A stretch of 64,000 nucleotides of DNA from Serripes groenlandicus. Lineage: Eukaryota; Mollusca; Bivalvia; Cardiida; Cardiidae. The notes under the pieces were generated by a model, which saw only the letters and a list, made by a program, of their open reading frames with translations, ran no database searches and had not been told where the DNA came from. The stretch spans positions 97,053-161,052 of the forward strand of contig JASEVX010000368.1 in the NCBI GenBank assembly GCA_031761405.1, in the 5' to 3' direction. Shown here piece after piece: positions 54,641 to 64,000 of the stretch; position 1 is the stretch's first letter, and each line of letters starts with the position of its first letter. The position numbers and the translations under genes are program-made.

Positions 54641-54758
54641 GTAACCAAGGTAACGATGCTGGTGAGTTCGTGCGTCTATACAATCCCCGATTCATCATTC
54701 TGGAACCACTAGAACATTACGCCGATATGTTAAAGAAAAAGTTTGAAAACAACACAAG
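54641..54758 (+). CDS. exon 2 of FkbM-like methyltransferase
   Basis: A 118-nt exon after acceptor TTATTCAG. It begins GTAACC, which by itself looks like a splice donor. It completes motif I (G-GNQGNDAGEF) and carries motif II (RFIILEPLEHYADMLKKKF), the acidic residue after the second strand that binds the ribose of SAM. It ends AAG with donor GTATTC at 54759, and the split codon AG|G gives Arg. Confidence 0.85.
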
Positions 54759-54771
54759 GTATTCTTCTAAT

Positions 54772-55045
54772 GAGCCACGACCACCTCTTAGGTGTAGTGG
54801 GAGAGAGTCCGCCACCGTTGTTAGAGGTCGCGGGTTCGATCCTCCACCGTGTCAAACCGAAGACTTTATAAATGGTAGCAATGACTCTATTTCCTTGGTG
54901 CCTAGGATTTTGGGGTTGGCATAACGACGCACTCGATGGTTTCAGGATAAATGGACCAGTAGTGCTGGTAACCTACCCAGGAAACGCCGTTCAATAACGC
55001 AAACATTGTTGAAAGCGACGTTTAACACCATGCAAACAAAAACAA
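54772..55045 (+). mobile_element. SINE (type A) in FkbM intron 2
   Basis: It begins about 14 bp after the exon 2 donor: GGTGTAGTGGGAGAGAGTCC (A box) and GGTCGCGGGTTCGATCCTCC (B box). The body GGCATAACGACGCACTCG, CCAGTAGTGCTGGTAACCTA and GTTGAAAGCGACGTTTAACA is the best copy of the 3' part. Use it as the reference for 4550-4640. Confidence 0.85.
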
Positions 55046-55234
55046 ACAATTATAACAAGCCGTAACAGGTGATAAGGGGTCTTTCTACATCTGCGTTCAG
55101 TAGAGACTCAGATGAGACTCAGATGCGTCTAAACATACAACTATAGTCTCGTCAAGGCTCTCGCTGTCCGCCTACATGCGATATAGTCCTAGATATATCG
55201 TCTTAATATCCCCATAGAGTTATCCCCAGTCATC

Positions 55235-55466
55235 TTAACCCTTTCCCTCATATAGACGCTTTCTGACGCATCAGTAGCAGACGGATTTTTGAAAACATAG
55301 TGACAAAAGAAGAAATTGCTCAAAACGAGTAATTTCTCCTTTTGCAATAATGTTTTACACTTTTAGTCATAGGTTATCCATTCAATTATAGAGATTGTTT
55401 CCATTATTTGACAAAATATGTTCAAAGTCGTCTGCTGCAGAATTGTCGTATGAGGGATAGGGTTAA
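55235..55466. mobile_element. family II palindromic element
   Basis: TTAACCCTTTCCCTCATATA to GTATGAGGGATAGGGTTAA, closely matching 12235-12464 (same CGCTTTCTGACGC variant), so probably of one subfamily. Confidence 0.85.
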
Positions 55467-55574
55467 AGTAGTAATGCCAAACTGGGATGTCACGTGACTC
55501 CTTAAGGTATATGCATACCTTCAAATAAGAAGAGTATTTGGCATACCCAAACGATTTTATCACCCTGAAATCTC

Positions 55575-56035
55575 TATGTTGTGGGAACTCAAAAGAATCG
55601 TCACAGTGAACCGACAAAGGGTTTAGTGGAGTCAAGAGTGATATTGGTGGGAAATAACCAGTTTACTTCTCCTTATCTTGTCCTCTACATATATCTTCTC
55701 AATGAAACGTTTGTTTTGAGTACCAACAACATAGGGTTTAGTGGAGTCATAAGAGTGATATTGGTGGGAAAAAACTAGTTTATTTCTCTTTATCTTCTAC
55801 TCTGAATATATCTTCTCAATGAAACGTTTGTTTTGAGTACCTACAACATAGGGTTTAGTGGAGTCATAAGAGCGATATTGTTGGGAAAAAACCAGTTTAC
55901 TCCTCTTTATCTAGTCCTGAATATATCTTCTCAATGAAACAATTGTTTTGAGTACCTACAGCATTGGGTTAAGTGGAGACATAAGAGCGATATTGTTGGG
56001 AAAAAAACAGTTTACTCCTCCTTATCTAGTCCCCT
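55575..56035. repeat. ~115-bp tandem array, 4 copies
   Basis: The word GTTTAGTGGAGTCATAAGAG recurs at 55621, 55736, 55853 and 55968. Units include CAGTTTACTCCTCTTTATCT and ATATCTTCTCAATGAAACG, followed by TTTGTTTTGAGTACCTACAACATAGG. The left border is a half copy of the ACTCAAAAGAATCGTC fold-back. Confidence 0.9.
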
Positions 56036-56139
56036 ACATATTTATTTTCATCACATTTAAACTGTTCGTCATCTTTCTCTCCATTTGTTTCATAATAGAA
56101 GTCTTACATTTTATTAAAATACATGATAATAAACTCATT

Positions 56140-56325
56140 TGAGCCGTTTCACGAGAAAACCAATATTGTTGACTCTGCGTTATGTATCGACCCAGTCATA
56201 TCCGGGCCGACACATTATGTCTCAGGGGTATAGAGTGTCTGTCCGGGTTAGCCTGCGCGGCATGCTTATGCTGATCCGGTTCGACACTTTACCCATAATG
56301 TTGGTTTTTTCGTGTAACGGCACAT
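56140..56325. mobile_element. family I palindrome (copy 10), shortened
   Basis: TGAGCCGTTTCACGAGAAAA at the left, TTTTTTCGTGTAACGGCACA at the right. The left GC arm is mostly deleted. Confidence 0.8.
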
Positions 56326-56329
56326 TTGT

Positions 56330-57435
56330 AGAATGGTCGGGGTCAGGTCACTGTGTTCGAGTAATACATAAGAGGTTGTGTTCACTATATCTTTGGGAGA
56401 TAGAGGATACGCTATAAAAGTCATTGTTTTTATTCCTGCGGAGAGCGGGCTTTTTCTTTAGTGGTGATTTCGCACAAAATGTCTTGATTTCGATTGATTT
56501 GGGTTAAACGCCTTTTTCAACAATGATTTAGTTATATGTCGGCGACAAGTTCACATACCAATGTGTGTCTAGGCTTTCTCACACCAGTTCTCCAGACAAC
56601 ACTATTTCCAATGAACTGGCTGCTTTCCCTAATAGACTTTCAGTCGATTGGCTGATGACAAATTACGCATTTTACATTGACTCCAACGTTAAAAACATTT
56701 ACACAAATTATTGACCAATGAACATAAGCCTCCCCCCACCCCCCTGCACAATAAATCAATATATATTATGCCATGTGCTACGAAAACGAACACTAAACTT
56801 ACCTAGGATACCAATTTATATCGAATAGCCTCGGACCAAACAGCCATTTCATTTACGAAATTATTGAACAATTGCGAGTCTTTTCAAGGTCTTATCCGTA
56901 TGTATGAGGCTTTAGGCATAATTTGTCATAATTTATGTATTATGTTAAAAAACGGAACAAAGTACAAATTAAATTAGCAGCTTTAATTAAAGAAACTTTT
57001 AAAATCAGAAAACTGTGTATTGAACAAAATGAAGAAGAAGACTTTATTAATGCTTACAAACGTTAGTTGTCTAGTTATAACATGTGTATTAATATATATT
57101 GACTAGTTTTGATTGTACATGTATGTATGTATGTTGCTGTTTGTCTTCGCCATATTTCATTTTAAGTTGTTTGTAAATGGCCAAAGGCATGTTTTTATGC
57201 CGATTGCTAATTAGGTTCAATTGAGTGGAGTATGTTATGTTCGACTATAAAAGCATTTGCGAACAGTGTAGTGTATATCGACTTGCAATCATGTGCAGTT
57301 TTCTATTTTGCTTCTGATTTTATCCATATCGAGTTAAAACAAGTCCATAACCATGTACACAAACTAGAAAATGCTTTGGTAATGATTATCAGTAGGACAT
57401 TTAGAATAATGTTAAACTTAGCCCCATATTATAAC
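56330..57435. other. FkbM intron 2, no gene recognised
   Basis: AT-rich. 56500-56640 has a minus-strand SINE type B fragment (CGCCTTTTTCAACAATGATTTAG, GTCGGCGACAAGTTCAC). 57100-57200 might be a LINE 3' region (GTAAATGGCCAAAGGCATG). Nothing is certain. Confidence 0.4.
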
Positions 57436-57439
57436 CGAT

Positions 57440-57480
57440 CAACTGTTGAAAACGGCGTAAAACTCCAATCAATCAACCTT
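57440..57480 (+). mobile_element. SINE 3' tail abutting exon 3 acceptor
   Basis: GATCAACTGTTGAAAACGGC GTAAAACTCCAATCAATCAA matches the SINE type A 3' end (compare 36505-36550). The pyrimidine tract and acceptor of exon 3 follow after only 13 bases. Confidence 0.7.
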
Positions 57481-57493
57481 CTTTTTTTTGCAG

Positions 57494-57914
57494 GGTAACG
57501 GTGATAAACCTTGGTCTTGGCAAGACGAACGAAGTCGTTCTCGTGACAATAGACGGTGCTAACGCATGCGCGACGAGTAAATTCGCAACAACTTCCGGTG
57601 ACGGGAAGGCCATGGTTCCCCTGTTTTTAACAAACGCCATAAAATTCCTGACGAAAATTGGTGTTGGTTTTTTTGACGTGGATCTGATCTCTTTCAATTG
57701 TGAAGGATGCGAGTACGAAGCCCTAGAGACTCTCCTAGCGTCTAGTTTGATAAGCCATTTCAACAATATTCAATTTGCAACACACAGTACTTTACCAGGA
57801 CTGAAAGATGCCATTCCTCGGTACTGCAGGATACAAGAGCTTTTATCAAGAACTCACCGCCCGACTTACCAATACAAATTTACTTGGGAAAGTTGGAGAC
57901 GGATAGATCTTTAA
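57494..57914 (+). CDS. exon 3 of FkbM-like methyltransferase, with stop
   Basis: A 421-nt terminal exon after acceptor TTTTTTTTGCAG, ending at TAA 57912-57914. It contains strand VTVINLGLG, the segment SGDGKAMVPL, and the FkbM signature GVGFFDVDLISFNCEGCEYEAL. In bacterial FkbM proteins this region reads D-x-x-K-x-D-x-E-G-x-E. Here Lys and the second Asp are replaced by Ser and Asn, while E-G-x-E is kept. It ends YQYKFTWESWRRIDL. Codon use and GC content are higher than in the flanks. The last ~100 coding bases are the first unit of a tandem repeat that continues into the 3' flank. Confidence 0.87.
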
Positions 57915-58200
57915 CGCTATTGTTCGTACTGTTTGCATGAAACTCCAAATTGGTGAATATATAGTATTCCGCAGTACTGCAGGATGGAAGAGCTTTTATC
58001 AAGCACTCATCGCCCGACTTACCAATACAGATTTATTTGGGAGAGTTGCAGAGGGAGAGATCTTTAACGCTATTGTTCGTTCCGTTCGAATGAATTTCAA
58101 AACTTTTATTATGGCATTCCGCGTTACTGCAGGATACAAGAGCTTTTTTTTTTATTAAGGATCCATTGCCTGACTTAGCAATACAGAATTGTTTGTGAGA
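57810..58200 (+). repeat. tandem triplication of the FkbM 3' end (153/150-bp units)
   Basis: TACTGCAGGAT begins at 57822, 57975 and 58125. The second unit reproduces most of the last 31 codons (GAGCTTTTATCAAGCACTCA, CGCCCGACTTACCAATACAG), then ATCTTTAACGCTATTGTTCG. The third is decayed. Units 2 and 3 are pseudogene fragments or 3' UTR. Confidence 0.9.
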
Positions 58201-58381
58201 TTAATTGTTTTTAATTGTTTGTGGGATTAATTGTTTGTGAGATGAATTGTTTGAACTGTTTGCATGCATATCATAATCAGATGGTCAATAACTAAATATA
58301 ACTGTGTTATTGTTTGTTTTAGATGTAAAATTGCGAAAGTCTTTGTATAAAATGTGGTGTATTTCCAACGACATTTTACGT

Positions 58382-59040
58382 TTAACCCTTTCCCACATTA
58401 AGACGCTTGCAGACGACTCTGTAGCCGACGACTTTGAACACATTGTGGCAAAGGTGAAATTGCTCATGGAGCAATTTCACCATTTGCTACAATGTTTTCA
58501 ACTGTTTTTAATAATTAAACTGTCATTTATGGAGATATTTTCAATGTTATCTGCTTCAAATGTGATGTATGTGGGAAGGATTTCCTCATGTGGTTATCTT
58601 ATGTGTTATTGTGGAAATCATTTGTCGTAAAGTATAAAGAAAATCAATTGGAAATTGGAAATTTACTTTGATTCAAATATTTAAAAAAAAAAAATGAGTA
58701 AATTCTCTCTTTCCCACACTGTTTTAACTCTTTCCTACATACAACAAATCTGCAGCAGACAACTTTGAAAATATCAAGACAGAAATGGAAAACACAACAG
58801 AAAACATTGTTTCAAAAGGAGGAAACACCATGTTTACAAATGTCATCTGCAAGTGGGAAATGGTTGAAATAATCAGTTTAATCCTTTCCCACATACAACA
58901 AATCTGCAGCAGATGACTTTGAAAACTTCCATGCAAAAATAAAGAAATTCTACTTTTTAATGAAATTCCATTTTTGAATAGAACAGAACATAACAGATGT
59001 TTTATTGTCAACTTAAGCATAAACAGCTCATGGTTGATAT
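58382..59040. mobile_element. three family II palindromic elements in a row
   Basis: About 58382-58583 (TTAACCCTTTCCCACATTAA to GTATGTGGGAAGG; core AAGGTGAAATTGCTCATGGAGCAATTTCACC), 58726-58866 and 58877-59040. All carry GCAGCAGACAACTTTG-type arms. Confidence 0.8.
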
Positions 59041-59144
59041 TCACAAATATACATACATAAATGGTTAAGACAATCTGAAATAGTTTAGAAATAGTAATTA
59101 AATAAGTTTAAAATCAAGTTTATATGCATATGTATAAACACACA

Positions 59145-59222
59145 TATATACACAAGCAATTATATATATATATTTACGTATACCCATACACATACTTACA
59201 TATATATATATATATTTATATA
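59145..59222. repeat. AT/TATA microsatellite
   Basis: TATATATATATATTTACGTA and further ATATAC tracts. Confidence 0.85.
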
Positions 59223-59424
59223 TTAACTTCAAAATGAAATTAATTATATCAAGAAAGAACGAAAGAAAGTGGGACTGTTACTACCCGTCTAATGAGGATG
59301 CTTTTTTTTTCAAATAGAGTTTTCTCATCTCAAAAGCCTTGAGGCAAAATGACGCCAGATTACATAAATATTTTTTTCTTTCTGCGTTTAAGAGTTCTAT
59401 GAACTAGTACATACTTGAACATAG

Positions 59425-59776
59425 AGTTAAAACATTGTGGAATAAGGAGAAAGTACTCATCATGAGCTGTTTCTCCTTATGCTACAATGTTTTCAAATGT
59501 CATTTTCTGCAGATGTGTCCAAATGCGTCCTAATATGTGTGGGGGATAAGGATGAGTTATCAGGTTTTTGTCACCTGAGTAATTCTGTTATAACCCTTTC
59601 CCACATACCACTGAACAAATCATCAGCAGACGACTTTAAAACATCTGGGCATAATTATGGTTTATCTCCATAAGGGAACGTTTAATCATTGCAAAACATT
59701 GTGGCAAAAGGAGAAATTGCTCTTTATCACCTGCTACAGAGGCGTCAAAATGCATCTACATATTGGAAAGGGCTAA
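59425..59776. mobile_element. two family II palindromic elements
   Basis: 59425-59550 has the core GGAGAAAGTACTCATCATGAGC TGTTTCTCC. 59589-59776 runs from TAACCCTTTCCCACATACCA to ATTGGAAAGGGCTAA with a deleted right arm. Confidence 0.7.
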
Positions 59777-59984
59777 CTCAATGAAACTCTATGTTGTGGA
59801 TGCTGAAAAAGGAATCGCCTCAACATTATTGGGAAATATACTCCTTTTCTTAATATCTGTCTTTCAATTGTGTGTTATTTGAAATATCAGTCATGTGTCA
59901 CTTAATGTGTTCTTAATTTAGGCTTGGTTTATTAAGAATATGTGTAAATGTAAATATTTTCAATGTACGATTATTTTTTAGATT

Positions 59985-61780
59985 ACCTAGAGCCAAAGGC
60001 TCAAGGTGAGCTATTCTGATCACTTTTTGTTCGTCGTCCGTCCGTCCGTCCGTTGTCGTCCGTCGTTAACGTTTAGCTTTAAACATCATCTCCTCCTGAA
60101 CCACAGGACCAATTTCATCCAAACTTCACAGGAATGTTCATGTGGTAGCCCTCTTTCAAAATTGTTCAAAGATTTAAATTTCGTTGAGAACTTTGGTTGC
60201 TGCGGCATCAGAAAGGGGGCAAAATGTCGGAACTATAAACATCTTCTCCTCTGAATCTGCATGTCAGATTCCAATATAGTTTGGTAGAAATGTTCCTTGG
60301 GTGACCATCTACAAAGCTTGTTCAAGGCTTACTGTTTGGTTGAAAAACATGGCAGTCAGGAGGAATCAGAAAAGGGGCAATATCGTCCGTCGTTAACTTT
60401 AAACATCATCTCCTCCTAAACCACAGGACAAATTTCATCCAAACTTCACAGGAATGTTCCTTTGGTGGCCCTCTTTCAAAAAATTGTTCAAAGATTTAAA
60501 TTACATTGAGAACTTTGGTTGCTGTGGAATCAGAAAGGGAGCAAAATGTCAAAACTTTAAAAGTCTTCTCCTCTGAATCTGCATGTCAAATTCCAATATA
60601 GTTTAGTAGAAATGTTCCTTGGGTGACTCTTTACAAAGATTGTTCAAGACATACTGTTGGTTGAAAAACATGGCAGGCAGGAGGCATCAGCAAAGGGGCA
60701 TTTGGAAATTCCATTTTTTTAAGTCCTTGTCTGATATTAAGAAAATTGAATAGGAATCTTACTTCAGTGATCCTCTACTTAATGTGTTGCAATATTGAAG
60801 CCGTATTGATTGGTTCCAAAATCATAGCAACCTCGCGTCATCACACAAGGGGTAAATTGAACGTTTAGCTACAAATAACAACTCCTACCATTCCACTCGA
60901 CCAATTTCAATGTTACTTCACAGGAATGTTTCTTTGATGGTCTCCTCTTTCAAAATTGTTCAAAGACCTACATTCTGTGTAGAACTTTTGTTGCTGTGGC
61001 ATCAGAAATTGAGAAAAATACCCAAACTTATAAAAACCTCCATCTCCATAATCCATTTGTCAGATTCCAAGATAATTTGGCAGAAATGTGGAGTGACTCT
61101 CTACAAAATCTGTTCAAGCCATATTGATTTCGTTGACAAACAGGGCGGCAAAGCGGCATCAGGAAAGGTGCAAAATGACACAACTTTATAATTCCATTCT
61201 TATTAAAGTTCTTGTTAGATTTCAAGATACAAATGGCTTTTACTGATAAACAATTTCTTTAACTGAATGTCCACTCCTTGCAGTTTCATTTGAACTCCTG
61301 ATCACATTTTCACAGATATTTGCAGTTAAATATTTGCTTCTAATTTACTATCATTCAGGTGATCGATTTAGGACCATCTTGGCCCTCTTTTTCTTTTTTA
61401 GCTCCTGGCTGAAAGTCAATGGAGCTTATGTCATGACGAATTGTGCGTCTGTCTTTGCTTGGTCTCAAGGTTTAGGTTCAAACAAGTTCCCCCAGTAACC
61501 ACTTGTCCAATTGTTATGAGACTTCACAGCAATCATCATCTCCATGTCCGCTTCACAATTCATTCAAATCATTTTGATCTGTCCAGAACTGTTGTTCCAG
61601 TGGAAGGAAAAAGGGGAGCTTTTCTCATGAAATACTGCTTCAATTTAAGTTGATTGGTCCAAAACCATGACCGCCTGAAGGCCATGCTGTGTAACCCTAT
61701 ACGCCTACTGTGAAAACTTTAAAAATCAACTTCTCAAAGATTATTGATAGAACTTTCAGAAATGTTCCGAGGGTGATACT
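59985..61780 (+). repeat. bivalve-type dispersed repeat, several units
   Basis: AGAGCCAAAGGCTCAAGGTG AGCTATTCTGATC, then (GTCC)n-like CGTCCGTCCGTCCGTCCG. Repeats of TTTAAACATCATCTCCTCCT, CAAACTTCACAGGAATGTTC and AACATGGCAG occur at about 60080, 60400 and 60880. 61400-61780 repeats related words (AGCTCCTGGCTGAAAGTCAATGGAGC). No ORF with a domain. Confidence 0.7.
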
Positions 61781-61789
61781 GTTGGTAGG

Positions 61790-62060
61790 GTGATTATGGG
61801 CCTCTCGTTTTATGTTTTCTCTCGGAGGTTTATTTGGTTAATTATACTTGATTATTCATGATATTGGAAAAATAAATGTACTTGTTAAAAAGAAAAAAAG
61901 TCTTCATTCTATGTTCATATAATTGCTCCTTAGCAAATAACGAGTAACTTAACCCTTTGACAGTGGGGGAGTTGTAAAGCGCCGTTTTATGTTGGATTAA
62001 TATCGAAAGCAATGTTAGAATATGCTTATCTTTAACCCTTTCCTACATTCTTTCCATATT
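61790..62060. other. unique AT-rich spacer
   Basis: Nothing is recognised apart from family II ends (TTAACCCTTTGACAGTGGGG, 61951; TTAACCCTTTCCTACATTC, 62033). Confidence 0.4.
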
Positions 62061-62330
62061 TGAAAACTTGAACAAACTGTAGTTAAAGGAGATGAGTGTT
62101 TTTTGGACGGTACCCCTAAGGGTACTGTCTATTGTCATGTGCATTTTGAGAAATCGTACAACAGTTGGCTCCCTGACTATAAACAGAACGACAGTGTAAA
62201 GCTGGGAGCCGAAAAAGAGGGATTTTTTAACCGTCAACAAAAAAGTAGTGTCAATTATCAGGCAATAAAAAAATGCATTTTCGAAAACCTTGGTGAATCA
62301 AGATATCTGAATATTGAAAAAAGACTGTAA
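62061..62330 (+). CDS. unidentified ORF, possibly an exon or element fragment
   Basis: Open from just after a TGA to TAA 62328-62330 (about 89 codons). The encoded segment (for example VKGDECFLDGTPKGTVYCHV, then FEKSYNSWLPDYKQNDSVKL) has protein-like composition with no low-complexity bias. There is no ATG near its start, so it would need an upstream exon or be a fragment of a mobile element. I do not recognise a family. Confidence 0.3.
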
Positions 62331-62506
62331 AAAGGAAGCATTAGTGGTTGAAAGTTGAAGTAGAACGTTTACAATATTGAGTTGAAGTTTGAATAAATAT
62401 ATTCATAATTAATGTATGAATATATACCAATTTCACGTGACATTTTAATATTTCTTGTTAATCAGGAAGTGGTTTCGTGGATGTTTGGTAGTATTAACAA
62501 TATGCC

Positions 62507-62509
<3 letters not shown>

Positions 62510-62542
<33 letters not shown>

Positions 62543-62548
62543 ACCCCC
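62510..62548. repeat. C-homopolymer (~32 C)
   Basis: An uninterrupted C-run with a short CACCCCCC end. Its length is unreliable in most sequencing chemistries. Confidence 0.95.
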
Positions 62549-63059
62549 CTAACTCTAAACGCTTCGATGAAAAACTATCTCCCAACTAATTATCTAGCCG
62601 ATCGATTCATTTTACTGAAAGAAGATGGTAAGGAACGACAACTCTGCGAAGGAGAACTTGCAACTTCCGTTCAAAATGAAAGTAGAAATCTGACAAGCTG
62701 CGCTGACGATAGATTGTTATTGTTTTTGTGGAGGAAAGACACATGACGTTTTATATTGAGGAAGACTGACAGGAAAGAAATGTATGCACGCCTAAAATAT
62801 TCATTTAGTCATCAATACGTAAAACGTTCGAGGTAGGTCTGTCAATTAAACTGTAATTTGGAGTGGAAAACCTTTTTATTTTTATTTTCGCCCTGTGCTG
62901 TATCGTAACCGGATATGAAAATAAGCTCACATGTATTTCATGTATACGTATGTCTGAAAATAGCCCAATTCCTGTAGACATTCGCTTGTCCGTTTTATCA
63001 TCTGACATCTGTTAATTATTTAAAAAGGGTGGCATATGAAGGAAAATAAAAAATAAAAA

Positions 63060-63730
63060 ATGAAGGACTTCGTACATATATGTAAATGATATTGTATTTT
63101 TTACGACCGTGTTAATTTTACGCTCCATGCAAGTGAAATTCGGTAAATCGGATCTAAGAAATGGCTACATGAGAACATTAAACAATTGTTAACAATACAT
63201 GTATACATACATTTATAACCTGTTTAACCTATATTTAATACTGATACATTTTCTCATGCTTGTATATTATTGTAATTTATAACAAAATAAATATTCTATA
63301 CTATTATTGTAAGACATTTTCTGTTCAAAACTGCCCCTGTAAAAATCATAATAATCTACTTATGCTGCAGACAATTTTTGTGCCGTCATGAACGTTACTT
63401 TTACCTACATGAAGTGAAATTCGGTCAGTATATTTCTCCATGCAAGTGAAATTCGGTAAATGAGGTTGTATTTTTTACGACGGTGTTAATTTTACGGGTC
63501 TCCTCCATGCAAGTGAAATTCGGTAAATCGGATCTAAGAAATTGCTACATAAGTTCATTTAACAATTGTTAACAAGAAGTAGGTACACTAAACATAAGTC
63601 AACCATTAGTTATACGGCAGTTTATAATACTTAATTCACTCCTTTTTAGCTAATAAGCTTGTTATAGTGGAAATTTAAAGTGAAATTCGGTGTAATTCGG
63701 TATTTAGGTGTAATTCGGTATTTCCATGCA
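63060..63730. repeat. dispersed duplicate blocks (AAGTGAAATTCGGTAAAT)
   Basis: 63092-63175 and 63468-63560 share TTTTTTACGACCGTGTTAAT, CTCCATGCAAGTGAAATTCG and GTAAATCGGATCTAAGAAAT. The core GTGAAATTCGGT occurs further at 63413, 63443, 63680 and 63709. No gene is seen. Confidence 0.8.
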
Positions 63731-64000
63731 CCCTATTCAGAGACATATATATACATTATATATTTCTATTTAGGTCTCTGATATATTGTACAAGTGTATA
63801 ATCTTTCTTGTATGTATACACTATTTAGGCTCATTTAAGGACTTAGGAGACAAAAGTGGTTAAGTGATGTGAAAACTGCTTTCAAACTTAAGTGTGTACA
63901 ATTATTTGTATTGAATGATGATATTATGTATACAGGTTTTATTATTGAAAAGTATGAAGAAATACAATATATATTTATAAATGAATTTTCCAGATTTTGT

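Overview
This is eukaryotic, non-model invertebrate DNA and most likely a bivalve mollusc. The genes are split by GT-AG introns, the coding density is very low, and the DNA is AT-rich and packed with tandem arrays, short palindromic elements and tRNA-derived SINEs. The PAN and sushi domain protein and the FkbM-like protein both fit a lophotrochozoan. The TGAGCCGTTCC-ended palindromes make me think of a dreissenid mussel, but that is recall, not proof. There is no prokaryotic, organellar or viral gene set here.

Layout. (1) 1-10950: first exon (signal peptide plus PAN/apple domain) of a secreted + strand gene, followed by a repeat-filled intron. The intron holds a LINE fragment, two opposed 28-bp arrays made from the tRNA-like head of a SINE, a 67-bp array and a ~41-bp array. 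(2) 10951-22958: segmental unit 1. It carries the remaining exons of the gene (Cys-rich, sushi, C-terminal domain) and, on the minus strand, an intact terminal exon of an SLCO/OATP transporter. (3) 22959-37590: segmental unit 2, a tandem duplicate of unit 1. Its Cys-rich exon has been inverted, its sushi and C-terminal exons are intact, and its SLCO exon is broken by a frameshift and a 633-bp insertion. The duplication junction shows 3-bp microhomology (GTC), and the two outer breakpoints each lie within 20 bp of a palindromic element. (4) 37591-52010: mostly satellite arrays (50-57, 75, 37 and 34-bp units and ACT/TAC microsatellites), with a clean 496-bp terminal-inverted-repeat element inside the 34-bp array. 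(5) 52409-57914: a three-exon + strand gene for a type II membrane FkbM-like methyltransferase (324 aa), whose 3' end is repeated in tandem about three times. (6) 57915-64000: palindromic elements, bivalve-type dispersed repeats and one small unidentified ORF.

The PAN-sushi gene and the SLCO exon are convergent (tail to tail). The tail-to-tail segment was duplicated, so the first exon of the secreted gene now faces two alternative sets of 3' exons. All relevant splice phases are compatible. Inside each sushi exon the 3' splice acceptor itself has been multiplied (three copies in unit 1, two in unit 2) with an 81-bp, frame-preserving period.

No database search was possible. Family calls rest on motif recognition, and repeat copy numbers are estimates from array span divided by period.
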